Source of the DNA: Kappaphycus alvarezii
Lineage: Eukaryota; Rhodophyta; Florideophyceae; Gigartinales; Solieriaceae
Assembly (NCBI GenBank): GCA_002205965.3
Contig: NADL03000012.1
Coordinates: 186,001 to 250,000, forward strand
DNA length: 64,000 bases
Reading direction: 5' to 3'
Made by a program: the position numbers and the translations under genes. This document shows positions 33,851 through 46,614 of the stretch, piece after piece (positions within the stretch are counted from its first letter, which is position 1; each line of letters begins with the position of its first letter). The notes beneath the pieces are model-generated. The model was not told where the DNA came from. It saw nothing but the letters and a program-made list of their open reading frames with translations, and searched no databases.

Positions 33851-34710
33851 AAAAATACATTTTGTTGACGTCGTCAATGAGTTTTTGCATACAATTGTGT
33901 TGTAAGCCGCCGCAGATTCCGTCTTGAATGCTATGCATGAGTCAGAGTATAAAAATACTAACGACGGTGGTTTATTTGTGCTATTTGTGCTTCTGGAGCG
34001 ATCTTACCTGGTTCAGATTTCTTTAATGCATAGAGAGCTTTGTTATCAGCTGTCCCATCACTTTTGGGCAATACAGGGAGAGAAATAGACATTTTTAATC
34101 AGTAAGTCTTATAAATTGCTCCTTGTTAGTTTCTTGGTAAATAGCAGAGCGCCTCACTGTTTTCATTCGAAGTAATACAGGCTTCTGCGGTTCGTGATAT
34201 GCAGAGAGGGGCCCGGGGACGGAGTATTATACAGAAGTTTTGAGTTAGTTGGATTTTTTTTTATCCTCTACATGTACACAACTCCAATAAATAATGGAAG
34301 AAGCGATCTTACTCGCATAAGGCATGGTAATGTTGTCCATTATATTACCATACTTCAAGAGAGTACTAAAACATGGAACATCATCCTATGGTCCTTGGTC
34401 TCTATGGTTTCCTTGGCCGCGGTTTTGATCAAGCTGTGCCGCAGGTCGGCCACTTTTCGCCAGCAAGCGTGGAATCTATGTTGCCGCTTAGAAACATAGG
34501 CTACTCGTACGATTCGACTGATTTATCGTCCCATACGTAGCTACTTGTTTCAATCGTCGCCTTCTCGTTGACCTAGGTCAAACCGGGAGTCCGCTCGTAA
34601 CTCTACTGTGTAGTGCCAGACTTAGCACTTTATGGTGCTAGCGATCTCATGATAACTGCTTAGTAAAGTTGATGCTCTCTTTATCATCCAAGCCAAATGG
34701 CCGTCAGACA
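33851..34710. other. intergenic, nothing recognised
   Basis: No family motif or RNA signal is seen. The 101-codon frame at 34194-34499 has a hydrophobic segment but no support. Confidence 0.5.
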
Positions 34711-35218
34711 TCAAACAGGATTTAGGGAAGGGACAAGGGGGTACTGAAAGCACAGGCTGATTCGTACACGTTCATGGAGCAACACATCATGTACCACGTG
34801 TTTACTCTCAAACCTTTCCTTTAGTCCATCAGTGGAGATGGGAAAAACTGAGGCCTCGTTCCAAATCCTGTGTAACTGTTTCGTCACGTTCAAACTCAGA
34901 TATCTCCTCCGAGTGGTCCCACCGACATGCAAAACAAGAGGAGCATCACTATTCGATAGCCTTATAGAAAAAGCGATACGAGCCTTTCTTGGTGGGTTCC
35001 TTGACACATATAATGTATATTCAAGGGGCTTCAGCTCCCCCTCACGGCTTACTGGAGGAATCTTAAAACGCTGTGAATTCCCTGAAAAAACGGCTCGTGG
35101 CTGGCCAGAAGGAATGCTGCGTTGGATGTCAAGCAACAAAGGTCCTCCCACAAAGGCATGGTGCAACGGCCGGCGGCGCGTGCCTTCGCGTAAACACCGC
35201 TCTGAGTCTCAATTGCAC

Positions 35219-35510
35219 CTACAGCCACAAATTCATTGCTAAAAAAGGAAGTTTCAAATCGCTCGAATTTCGAGAAACATCAGTTAACACAGCGACTGCG
35301 TTAGTGTGAAAATCTTGCAGAATGAATATAGGGGCGGGGACGAGCGTACCCCTCAGGAAACATTCGGTAAGAGATTCTTTTCTTCTTTGCATAGCAGTTA
35401 TTGCTGTGTTTAGCGACCTCAGCAGATTAAAGGTTCGTATCCTCCTATTACAAGGTGCAAAAGCCTGTGATATCACCTTAGTAGACCCAGTAGCTTTACG
35501 AAGTTGACAT
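35219..35510 (-). pseudogene. 3'-terminal fragment of a non-LTR retrotransposon
   Basis: The minus-strand frame has NRRIRTFNLLRSLNTAI, matching HRRVQTFNPLTSLNAAV in the element end at 30710-31375, followed by a QRRKES block parallel to EKHRRYES. Only the last part of the element is present. Confidence 0.5.
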
Positions 35511-36480
35511 CACTGAAATCTGTCCCTTCAGTGCTTCTCTGGCATGGATATTCGGTCTTGTAGTATGTAGTACGATGGACCCCATTACGCGGTTCCACAT
35601 GTGGATGGCGAGCCACATCTCGCAAGTACTCGATCTTTTCGAGTACTATTATTCTAGCGCATGGGGTTTCGGCTGGCAAGCACGGGAATTATAAGTGATA
35701 GTTTAATGCTAAGATGTTATGGATCTCCACGGTGCTGAAGAATGGGAATATTGGAGGCGCCAAATGTTTCCTCTTGTTATCTATCAAGGGTACTTGATCT
35801 TGATTTGTATCATGGATTGCATCCATCCGATTATCTGTTATTTGAGCAGCAGATAATAGTGGGTTCAGCAAGAATTAGCAGTATTTGCTGCTCAAATGAC
35901 GTAATATTATTCCGTTTAGTACCCCGAATAATATTCGATTGCAAACAAAGAGTAAGACATCCCATGCGCGTTAGAGGCATGTTCATATGTGCACTAATCC
36001 GTCATAGAAGCTTTTCCAGGGTATTTGCGTTGACATATGAAGAGGAATGTCCTAGAAGGACCGAATTAGGTGCCTAGGTGTACCGAGTCACGAACAATAG
36101 CCAGCAAGGGAACAAGGGATGAATGTCTGGACAAAAGTAGGACATTATCCATCTGTATCTCAAAGGCACTGGTATCATGGGAATGCTGAGTCGTGCATCG
36201 TGTCAAGACATCAGTAAGTCGTGATGCGATGAAATTGATATTGAATTGAAGGCTTTGTTGCATGAAGGGAGACCTCGATATCCTGGAGAGTCGGGCGACG
36301 ATTACCAACCTCAATAAAATACCTTCTTTCTACCGCAAATTAATATTTCATTCAGTCATAAAACAGTACCTATAGGATTATTGCTCAGACTCTCCCCAAC
36401 TTGTAGTTGGCTTTGAGCGTCCTCCTGATCTTCAACGGGAACACTTGCACCATCAACATGCTGATATTCAGGTTGAGTAT
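35511..36480. other. intergenic, nothing recognised
   Basis: Only short frames without motifs on either strand. Confidence 0.5.
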
Positions 36481-36481
36481 G

Positions 36482-37610
36482 TTACTCGCCTGCATGTATG
36501 TTATTATTCTCGGAAGCCGAATTTTTTTCCTTTTCGGCGAAACTCCTTGGCGACAAAGACTGCAAAGACGTGAAATTAGGATCTGTTTGGTCTGGTCCAA
36601 GAAAATCTTCCATGACATTAACAGATGGCAAACTTTCCTTATCAACAACAAAGGAGTCACAATTATTGGAAGCAGTTGAGTATAATCCCGCAGCTTTTTC
36701 TTTCAGAGATTTGAGCCCTGCATTAATTTTTGACTCCGGAAGACGCATACGGCGCAAAATCTTAAATTGCGACATAATTAAGGCAGCTTTGCTTTTGCTG
36801 ACGAAGACGCGCGCAAAGAATTGGACATTTACTCAACGGAGCAAGCAATTTTGCTTGCGGAAAGGTCCGACTTATCGTCTGTTTTCTTTTTTGGCTCCCA
36901 CGTGACGAGCTGCAGACGGTCCATACATCGAAGTATTTCCCCTTCCACACCCCTGGTCTTATGGACCCAAATCCTGACGGGTTTATACCCGGGAGCACTA
37001 TTACTGCTCCCGCCAGCAGTCGATGAAAACTTCCGACCAGAAGCAGGAAAATTGACAGCCTCAATATACTTGATCGTGAGAGTTGTTCTTTCGACCCCGT
37101 TATCCATAAAATTGTTTTGCTGTCTATACATGCACATAAGGGGCACTTGGGCGTTTCCTTCGGTTTCACCAGAAGGTGGAAACTATCTGTACTGCTTTTC
37201 AGCAGATAGATTTTTTGTGTCGCCCTGCTTACTTTTTTCCAGCCGGATTCCAGAGCAGTGCTCAGACGGTCACGAAATGCTTCAGGCTGTTGCAAATATC
37301 TTGTTTGCGCAGCTGCCCAAAAATGGTAGATTTCGGATCTGCTGTAGTGATCGATGCTGATACTCACGCCCTTGCAAGGGCATTATCTTCTTCTGTCGTG
37401 AAGCTCGGCCCACGTGGATTCCTGTTAGATTTTGAACTTTGTGCTTTCGGTTGTCTGGATAGGTTTGACATTGAACATAGACTGAGATTGTTTAGGAATG
37501 TAGGTGCTGTCAATGGAAATTGGTTAAGGGATGTAGGAAGTAGGGGACGGCGTAACAATTTCAAGCAGAGGGAAATTTGCGAGAACTGTTATCTGCTTGA
37601 AAGTTGTCAC
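36482..37610 (-). pseudogene. Myb/SANT-like DNA-binding protein, frameshifted
   Basis: On the minus strand RGPSFTTEEDNALARA is followed, after a one-base break near 37367, by VSISIDHYSRSEIYHFW and FRDRLSTALESGWKK. The E-E-D...A-W...FW...R...L...W spacing is that of the Myb/SANT-like (trihelix) domain found in Harbinger-associated ORF1 proteins and in NAM-associated proteins. Downstream frames (37146-36829, 36775-36482) would form the C-terminal part. It could be an ORF1 from a Harbinger element or a host factor. No matching nuclease lies next to it in the same orientation. Confidence 0.5.
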
Positions 37611-40600
37611 ATAGAAATTGCCGCGAGATCACACACTTGCTAGAATTTTATTTGTTGAATTGTTTTGTTCCTGTTATAAGACATGGGACTAACGACTCTA
37701 AGATTGTTCCGATATTTGTTTCTGGGCACAAAATTTTTATCATTTTTCGCATAATAGAGTTGGTGAAATTCAGCATTATGTCAAATCTGTATTTTTTTCT
37801 CATAGTAGAGGTTATCTTACGGTAGACTTGGTCAAAACATCGAGAAGGTGCCTACATTATACTTACAAAACAAAAAAACCGTCGTGATGAACAAATACCA
37901 CAGAAATGACATGTCTAACAGATTCGAACATTTCTTCCGGGAAACAACTCACACAAGCAGCCCATCTAAAATATTACAGTAAGCTAATATCGCAAACGGC
38001 ACGAAAAAACTGAATCCAAAACGGTTATTAGTCCCTTTCCCATTGATTCTGATAACCTTGATCCCACAATCACCGAGAATGAAACTACCAAAACACGGCA
38101 AACATGACTCACTCTACATTTACATCCAGAAACGACAACGAAAATACACAGCTCTTTGTTGGATGCGGTTGAGAAAATCAAAAGCTAGTCTCTCTTGCTG
38201 CATAATCTCTGAAAGCGATTTTGAAAATCCGTTCAAGTTCTCCAGATCGCCCCTAAGGGGAGTAAACACGCGGTCAGCTCCTAAAATACGCCATAATCAG
38301 AACGGATTGTAATTCATCACGTTAAAAGGCACAAAAAACGTTCCAAAGATCAAAAGAGTAGGATTTGGTACCACACGTCTTTTCATTTCTCAAGACGAAA
38401 TCTTGGATATCGATTCACTTAGCAATATAGCACAACAGGACCTTGGCGTATTTGCAAATACAGGTAACACATCTGGGCGATTAAATCGTATTAATTTTCC
38501 CAAAATTGGATTGAGGGGCTCTTATATGCCATTTTAAAGAATTTAAGCTATGGAATGGCCGAACTTGTCAATTTGACCCACCTGAATTGGTTCAGTAATT
38601 ACACTTTTGACTAGTAGTTGTACCGATTTGTTCGTTTTACAGTATATAAAACATCAAGATTAGCTGAATAATTTGCAATCTGGGTAAACCCGGTTTAAAT
38701 TCTTGAATTCAGAAGAGTGAAAAAAATACAAAGCAAGTAGTTACTTAAATAGGAGAGAATTTCATGAGTCTAGAGGTCATTTTTCAGTTCATCTATCGTA
38801 TTTACGTCCTTTTGAGTGTAAGTGATTGTGAAAATTCTGTCGAGCCTGCTACAATAATCAAGGGCATTCAAGAGTCAAATCTATGCAAATGACTCCACAC
38901 CGAAAATGGAATTAACTTAGCACCTGGGGGATAACTTACATTTTGGAAACATGATGCCCGCAATTTTGATGAATATTGCTTTCTAGAACTGGGTGCATCT
39001 TATCCTGTAATCATTGCTGTTAAAATATCCTGCAGAGAAATAGAATGTTCTTTATTCCGATGATTTCAATTCTTTTTTTAAAAGTGTTATATCGGAGCTT
39101 AAGGAAGCTTAATTGCTCTATTTGCACTACCATCACATATGAAAGATCCTTTACAGTTCCTAGATGTGTCTATGTTAGTGGCTCTAAATCATTAGTCTTA
39201 ACGTATCTATTATTAAGACTTACTTGAAGTACTGTTTCTCAATTGCCCTCCGGTCGCCATTGTTCTCGGAATTTACATGCTACAAGATCTATATATTTGG
39301 GTTTCGATTCAATAATCACCTCATTAGGAAGTTAATGAGAAGAAAAATGCACATGGTTTCAGAATAAATTGTCTATAATCTCTGAATGCTGTTTTTCTGG
39401 CTTGATCTTGAGTTCGTAATTCGTTCCTTTGGCAAGGTTTGATGCCGTTTCAGGAACTATTCCAGAAGATAGCATAATTTACCCTGGATATGAAACGCAA
39501 TCACCCAGCGGAGCATTTTTTGGAATGTGGATTCGGAAATGCAATAACTGGCATCTTAATATCTCGTTCAGATGCCCTACCTTAGTTACAATATGTCAAA
39601 GAAAAGATAAATGAAGAGGAAATCAGGGAAAAAATGAGTTTGGAGGTTTGAAGGGCGCGAGAATAAATTAAAAAATCAAGAAAAAAGGCATGGATGGACG
39701 CAATTAAGAGATGTAAATCTCAAGATCGCTGCTGTGCTATGAGAAAAATTCTGGATGCCCCAACCCTATAAAGAACAGCGTTAGGCAATACGAAACCTTT
39801 TGGATGGAAAAAGGCTGTAATTCAAAAAAATATAAAAAATTCAGTATTTCTTTTCGGTGCGAAAGTTTAAAGCTTTGCAAATAAGCTTTAGGAACTGATA
39901 AATTGCGCTGCCTTGCGACAAAAAGAATTCTTTTCAGTTCTGTTACTATTTTTCTATCGCTTCTATTTGTTAGTGACCTTCACTTATCAAATTCCAAAAA
40001 GTAGGACACATAATTACAGTGAACTAATCGTTTATCAGCCAAATTCGATCTCGAAATTTCGTATACTTCCGGATTAAGGAAAAAATTTCATGTTAAAGAA
40101 CTTAGTTTTGAAGCCAGAAAGAAGAAGGCGCCCCCTCCTCTTCTAGTGCCTCCCTTCCCCCACCAGACCTCTTTAATACACCTACAGGTGGTTTCATTAC
40201 CAGTTGTTAGCAAATAGTTTAGTTATACTTAAAGTGTAGTGCATTTATAGGCGTGTTGGCAATTCTATACCCAATAACTTACTATGAGCATATTTTCATC
40301 ATGATCATGGACTAAATTCAGCGAAAAATAGGGAGTTCAATTCGATTATAATGTTCAATATTGAGTGAAACTACGTACCAACGAGATAACACCGAACGTA
40401 CGCTCTAAATGAGTTGTTCCACATATGCCTAGCTGACTGTCAATGCAGCCTCGAAACTTCTCTACTTGATACCGAAAAGGTCCAAATATATATTAGGGGT
40501 TGATTTTGTCAATCATGTACATTGTAGCGTGTGCTAATACTGTACGGTACTGTATTGTATTGGTAATGAACTTACGATGGTTCGCGTTTTTCGCATTGTC

Positions 40601-43600
40601 CCAATAGTTGCGCGAACAATTTCGCTCTTTGCTCCAGTATTGCTTCTTTCTACAGTAGGGCAGCTATTTGATACCTTTACCGGATTTATTTTTTTATTTT
40701 TGAGGACGGTGGCCTCCGAACGAAAATGAAACGATGGAGCTCGCGGGGTGGACAGGGAGGGAGGGAAACATTAACTCTTTACTTGCGCCAACCGCGTTCT
40801 CTAACCGTAGTATTGGTGACTATCTGAGCTGCTGGTCAAACTTACCGCTGCCTCGCCTCGGTTCTTATGTGGCTCTCGGTCCAAATAGACATTCCTCTAG
40901 CGAGTGCTGTAACAACTAAATACTTTCATAGATATTATTGCATTTTCTACTAGCAGTGGTGGTAATAACTCACTTTTGTTAACCCCTTTTATCAAAGGGG
41001 GTTACATTTGCACTATTTCATAGTTTTTTTTGGTTATTAGTCCATTTTTTAACGTTATTAATTTTGAGTAAGCTAAGTTTATTCATTTCTTGCATTTTAT
41101 TATTTTTGGTTGAAAGCAACATAAAAAAAATGTACTCAATCCTGCATTCATTTTTCTCAATTTGCTTTTCAAAATTAGCTTTTCTCATTAAATATATTAA
41201 AATTTTAAGTCGAAGCATCATTAACAAAAATTTTTACATATTAAGTTTTTAACTCCTCTGAAAATCTGATCTCGAGAATTTAAAAGCCCTCAATCCAACA
41301 AATTGATATTTCAAGCCCAATAATATGGTTTTAAAATCGAAACATAGCCTTTTTCGAGACGATTAGCGTAGTAGAAAGAGGGGCAGATTTTCAGGGAGCC
41401 GCCGGTTTTCTATCGTATCCAAGGCCCACTTTAGAGGCTGAACTTTTTCATGGGCTTTTAATGGTGTTGCTTTATGCTATTCTTCTTTACTGCCAGCTAA
41501 TACACTGCAGGTTTTTTTCTTAGTTGTTGTCATTCAGCAGGACGAAAGTTCGTCCACCGCCTATCTCGCCTCTGCACTTCATATGATGAGTTTTATGACT
41601 GGTAGCGTAACACGGACAAAGCATAGACGTATGGAATACTCTACTCTTCCTTTCGAGCGAACGGAAAAATTTCTTCTTATACATGCTATAAAAATGCAGG
41701 GGAAGTATTTGGGGTCCAAATATCTGGTGCCAATAAACACGTCCCGCGTAAAGTTTTAGACTGCTGAATGGTGCTTCTCAATAGTGGAGTTTGATAAAAT
41801 CCATCGGTTGGTGATAAAAAACCTATTTTAAAGAGGAGCATGACGCTACGTTGAAAGATTTATACAAAGCGCATTATTGTGATGTTGAGTACAAGTTGTT
41901 CAACGCCATTGTAGTATACGTTAAAATACCTAAACTTTCATGAAATACTTATAATGGAACTACCGTTTTATGTTTTAAATTATGTTACAAGTTGAACCGT
42001 GTGGTCAACTTTAAAGTTTTTTCATTTTACCGTTAATGAGAGCATTGACGCTATGAAGCACTTCAACTAAATGCTGTGTACTAAACTTGTAGTCCTATCT
42101 GTTTATATAAACAGTTTGGGAAGCATTCGATGCCCTGTAAGGCTGTATCATGTCCGTCTGTGTATTTTTCTATATTTACGAGCTTCTCATCGTAGCTTAA
42201 CCTATGTTGGCTTTTTACTTCTCGTGAGTAAATCATTAGGACGCTGAAATATTTTCTATTTCGCTTCATTTTTCCGAAGCAAACTAATACTTCGTAATGA
42301 TATGCCTCAAAAGCGAGGAAACGGTAGGAAAGGATCTATTTCTTCGCCTGGATTGCATTATTTCATTTATTCCGGTGGCACTTCTGAAATCATCTTGATG
42401 AGCACATCAGAGAGATTTAGTTTAATGGCAATGGTTTCAGATGGATATTTTTAAGTAGCCAGCGCAGCCAATGGTGCCGACTCTGAATGAAAAATCTTCT
42501 CTCCATATCCGCCTCTTTTGGGAGACCTTTACGGCTTCTTAATAATCGATAAAAACATGTTCCAGCTTGTTTTTCAGTCAAAGTAATAAGATTGCTTGCC
42601 TTTCTCAAGCATTTTTTTGTAATTCTCGTGCGGCTCACTCATATTCTGCCTCGCACGTACCCAGTACCCGCGTTTCGTTCATGCTGATAAGCCAAGCTAT
42701 CCAGCTTCCGTCGACTTTGTACAAGCTTCCTTAGATCTACTTCTTGTGTCACGAGAAGTCTGCGTTTGATAAGCTGTCGATAGTGGGTGTGGTTTTGTTA
42801 TTTTTAATCAGTTTGCAGACGATTTTATGGTTTATATGTTGTCTTTAATTACTATAAGAGTAGCGTGATTAGTTATTTATGCCTTGTTGTCTATTTATGA
42901 GCCGCTACGCTGAGTCAATTTTTATGGAAGGCAATATCCGTCCGTGTAATTTCTGCACTGTATCGCAGCTTCCCAACAATCTCCTGGTCTTTCTGGGAGA
43001 GGCATTTTTATAGGTGTATCACCCATTACTGATTAGCGATATTTGATAACATTTTCGTGGGTACTTGCATGCCTGTTTTAGTCCTTCAATATCATTTTAT
43101 TAAGGTCCTTCGTGAATTATGATGGCTGGCTCAATTTGAGCACCATTTTTGGATTTTCGTTGATTGTTCAACCAAGGTACTGAGCTTTTGCCGCTTGTTT
43201 TTCAATTTCAATTTATTTTCTATTAATCATCTTATGCAGGGCGCTAATTGGCTTGGTACTTGTTACAAAAAGAAGAGATAATCGATCAAGAGTGTGATGA
43301 AGAGATTTTTTTCTTGTCTTTCTTAAATTTGGCAAACAGGCAGGGGGCATTGTTTTACTTTTGAACCAAGCATTGGTCAACTATTCTTCGGCTCCTTTTT
43401 GGAACTATTAATATACAAATATTAATAGTTCATATATATATATATGCATATATTCATATAATCATATCTTTTTGGAACTATTAATATACAAATATTAATA
43501 GTTCCAACATATATGTATACAAATATATCTGCAGATTTTTTGGTTTGGGGAGAGTGCAATCATACCTGGGCATTTTTTCTTTAAAAGGGCTCGTTGAGCT

Positions 43601-45829
43601 TATATGGTTAATGATAAAAAACAAATTTAATGCATAAATGACGTTCTTTGAACTCTAGTGCTGTTTTAGCGCCTCTGAGAGTTGTACTGCTGGTTTTTAC
43701 CCCTTGTGTGCCTCGGTTTCCTCCAGTTTGGATTAAAATTTGGTAGTGATCCCTTATCTCTGTCATATTACATCTCCCCGAGCTATCAAAGTGCTATTAA
43801 GGGCAAATATTTTGTAGCAATATGTCACGAGGAGCATTATCAGCTACTTATTAGGGAGAATTTCTTTTTCGAAAACTAATTTAATGGCCTTTTCGTTTTC
43901 TGTCCTTTTTATGACTTCTCTCACGATATTTACCATTGTTCCCTGTATTTTCATTCGTACGCTGTCGCCTCATTCTTAGAAAGGGGAGAAATCGGGGTGT
44001 TTTAATGATTGAAAAATAGGTTAGAAAATATCTTTACACGTCTACTTTTGCGGTAACTGTTTTTTATCATACGCTTTGAACAATGTAGGTGGTCCAATGA
44101 CGACGGAACAAATCAATTCCCCTATTGCTCGTTAAAAAAGAAGTGAATAGCGTGGAAGAAATAGACTTTTCATGCTCCTAGATATTGGAGGACTATCTTC
44201 TTGATGTAGAAAGTTTTCGGACCCAGTTAATATCCCTGTCGGCGTAGAAGTTTCTCTATGACAGCAGTCATGGGGACTTTGTATTTGAGGAGGCTACTAC
44301 AGAGTTTTTAAAATTTCTCGCATGGCTCTACATATCTGGTTAAGGTGAATTTGCAGACAATAGACTGTCATAGTACTCAGTAAGAAGTTTGGCTTGACGT
44401 AAGTATGATCCTTGAGGCGCCCACTAACGTAGCGATTACTCATTCCGACATTTATTTTTGCTACGGGTTTAGCGGTTTATTCATATTCATTTTCATGCTC
44501 TGTTGTTAATTTACCAGCCACAGGCTTATGGAAAAGTATTCGCCGTAATATTCAGATTTAAATAATGCAAAGTACCACAATTTTTTCAGTTAAGAAAGAA
44601 CTTTTATGAGGTTATATATTTCATAACATCATTCTACATTCAGAACAGCTCTACAAATTTCCTCTACATTTACATGGAAACTATGACCTCTGACCATGGT
44701 AAAATACCTACCTGGTAGTTGCTGGAAGTAGTTTGCTGAGGTTCCTACCTTTCTTTTCCACTTGAATACCCTGCATATGTGGGTTTCAGTGGTACTTCTT
44801 CTAAAAACTACAAAGTTTAAGCAATTCCTCCTTGCCTGTATCTTATATTTTATTAAGGTGGATAGTGTTGAAGAAAAATTGATTAAGTTGAAACATCTTC
44901 TCCTCTTATAATCGTTTCCTTATCCGTTTTGGAGGAAATTTATAAATTTTCACTATCAACCATTCCTTTAGCAAGATTTGATGTTCCTTGAACTCTATAC
45001 AATTTTCTGTTGTAATTAGTTGTTGTTAAAGCCCTTCGCAGTACCTGGTTAGCTGTTTTTTTGGCTATCTCTGACTCCATGACTCCATTTAGAATATGTC
45101 GTTGAAAACGATTTCTGTTGTGAAAAAATGTCTTTTCTATCAGATAAAATTCCCTTCTCTTAGTTCTGAAGTATTTCGTAATTACTTTCCCTATGGTAGA
45201 TACATGTAGCGTCGGTGACCTTTATAACTAGGTTACATGTTTTGGATAACTCTTGTATAGGACTTTGCCTAAAATTATATTTTTTATGGCGCCAAACGCT
45301 TAATTCAAAGCTTCTGGGTAGCTTCAGAGTTTGCTTAGTTCCATGTGTGCAAGTATTTTTTATATTATTGACTAATTTGTTATTTTTGGATGTTTCAGCG
45401 GTTTCATGAGCTTTATTATGTTGCAAAGATCGGCAATGTTTGCAGCAGATTATATAAAAGTTATATTGATGTCACCAGAATCTTAACAGGGATTACATGT
45501 CGGTGCACTCGTGTCTTCGAACGCTGTTTCGTATTTTGGTGCGCTGCTTAAAGCGTGTTCATGTGTGATTCTCATTCTGTATGTTCTTTGCTTCTTGTTT
45601 GCTTTTTCCTAGCTGTTGTATTTCTTGAACAGCCCTTTGAGTTGTGATACATGATGTACTTATAACTCTAGCTCAGTTCCCGTGTGCCTTCTTGACTGGA
45701 CTTGAAACCGCATCTGATTCGTTGGCCACAATTGATCTAGCTATCTATTCAATAGTGGTATTTAGATAGCTTCTTCGTCAAAGTTATAAGTAAACTAGGG
45801 TGAATGCTTTGGTTCTTTATTAATTTAAA
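37611..45829. other. AT-rich gene-poor region
   Basis: Eight kilobases with markedly higher A+T than either flank and no frame above about 90 codons. No transposon motif, tRNA or tandem gene was recognised. It contains a pair of hairpin repeats at 43401-43505 and one block of TACTGTAC-type sequence near 40540. Old degraded transposons are plausible but not shown. Confidence 0.6.
43401..43505. repeat. two copies of a 14-bp perfect hairpin
   Basis: The unit ggaactattaatat-acaa-atattaatagttcc occurs at 43401-43431 (missing the last c) and 43474-43505. Both are preceded by cttttt or tcttttt. Between them lies a TA-rich stretch (catatatata). Confidence 0.9.
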
Positions 45830-46110
45830 GGCAGTGGCAGCTATTAACCGTAAGAGGAGTACCTATGCATGAAGGGCGGACATGGGGGGCGTTGTTACAG
45901 GACCAATGTAATGCCAGCGCCCGAAACAGGTAGCATTGGAAGAAACGGCTGCTGCGGCGTTTCCGTGCATGAGGACTGATTTTACCCGCCCGAAGGTTTC
46001 CATGACCCTCAGTAAGTAGAATAGTGTATCTTGTGGTTTTGTTGCTTTGTAAATGGGTACAGAGTGCAATTCTGAATATTTCTTTGCTAGATCCTCGATC
46101 TTGCCGTATA
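45830..46110 (-). pseudogene. 3' end of a non-LTR retrotransposon (fragment)
   Basis: The minus-strand frame ends GRVKSVLMHGNAAAAVSSNATC, closely parallel to GNVRAYLIIRHAAVAVMSNAAC at the end of the element at 30710-31375. The adjoining sequence is frameshifted. Confidence 0.45.
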
Positions 46111-46125
46111 GTTCCGCCCTGCCGG

Positions 46126-46614
46126 CTATGCATAGATGTCAGACATGGCGACGTGTACACTTATGTATATGGATGAAGATCTATTATGGCGAGTAGCGAG
46201 GCATAGCCGAGCGTCCCATGGGGGCCAAGGGGTAACAGGGTAAATCCCCCAGCGGCCCTTCGGCATACCAATCCTCGGCATGTCTTTTCCTCTCCCACCC
46301 ACCCCCAGACAGGGCGTTTCAACATGTCTATGTCTCTGGAGGAGAAGTAGGGGAGATACTACCGCGAGAGGATAGTACTCTACAGGAGGCGGATGTCTTC
46401 GTTCTGAAGTAAAGCCAAGAAAATCTTCATCAGTGATAACTTTCGGAAATAATCCGACATTATCTTTATAGCCTCTGAACCACCTGGTTTCGCAAGGTTG
46501 CTCCATGAATTCTTCAATAGGGTTGCCAAGGTTGCCATCACAGTCATTCGTCTCGGTCGTAGAGGTTATAAATAGGTGCATTTTCAACCGGAAGCGATTT
46601 TCAGAAGGTAGCAA
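46126..46614 (-). CDS. unrecognised ORF of 162 codons
   Basis: The frame starts ATG-MLPSENRFRL and contains TDEDFLGFTSERRHPPPV. I see no domain, signal peptide or membrane segment. It lies next to a non-LTR element tail in the same orientation. It may be chance or transposon-derived. Confidence 0.2.
   Translation of the reverse strand: MLPSENRFRLKMHLFITSTTETNDCDGNLGNPIEEFMEQPCETRWFRGYKDNVGLFPKVITDEDFLGFTSERRHPPPVEYYPLAVVSPLLLLQRHRHVETPCLGVGGRGKDMPRIGMPKGRWGIYPVTPWPPWDARLCLATRHNRSSSIYISVHVAMSDIYA

Noticed and set aside
46228-46245. Sequence resembling the I-SceI homing-endonuclease site
   Set aside because: Only part of the site matches (taacagggtaaat) and no endonuclease gene or intron is near.
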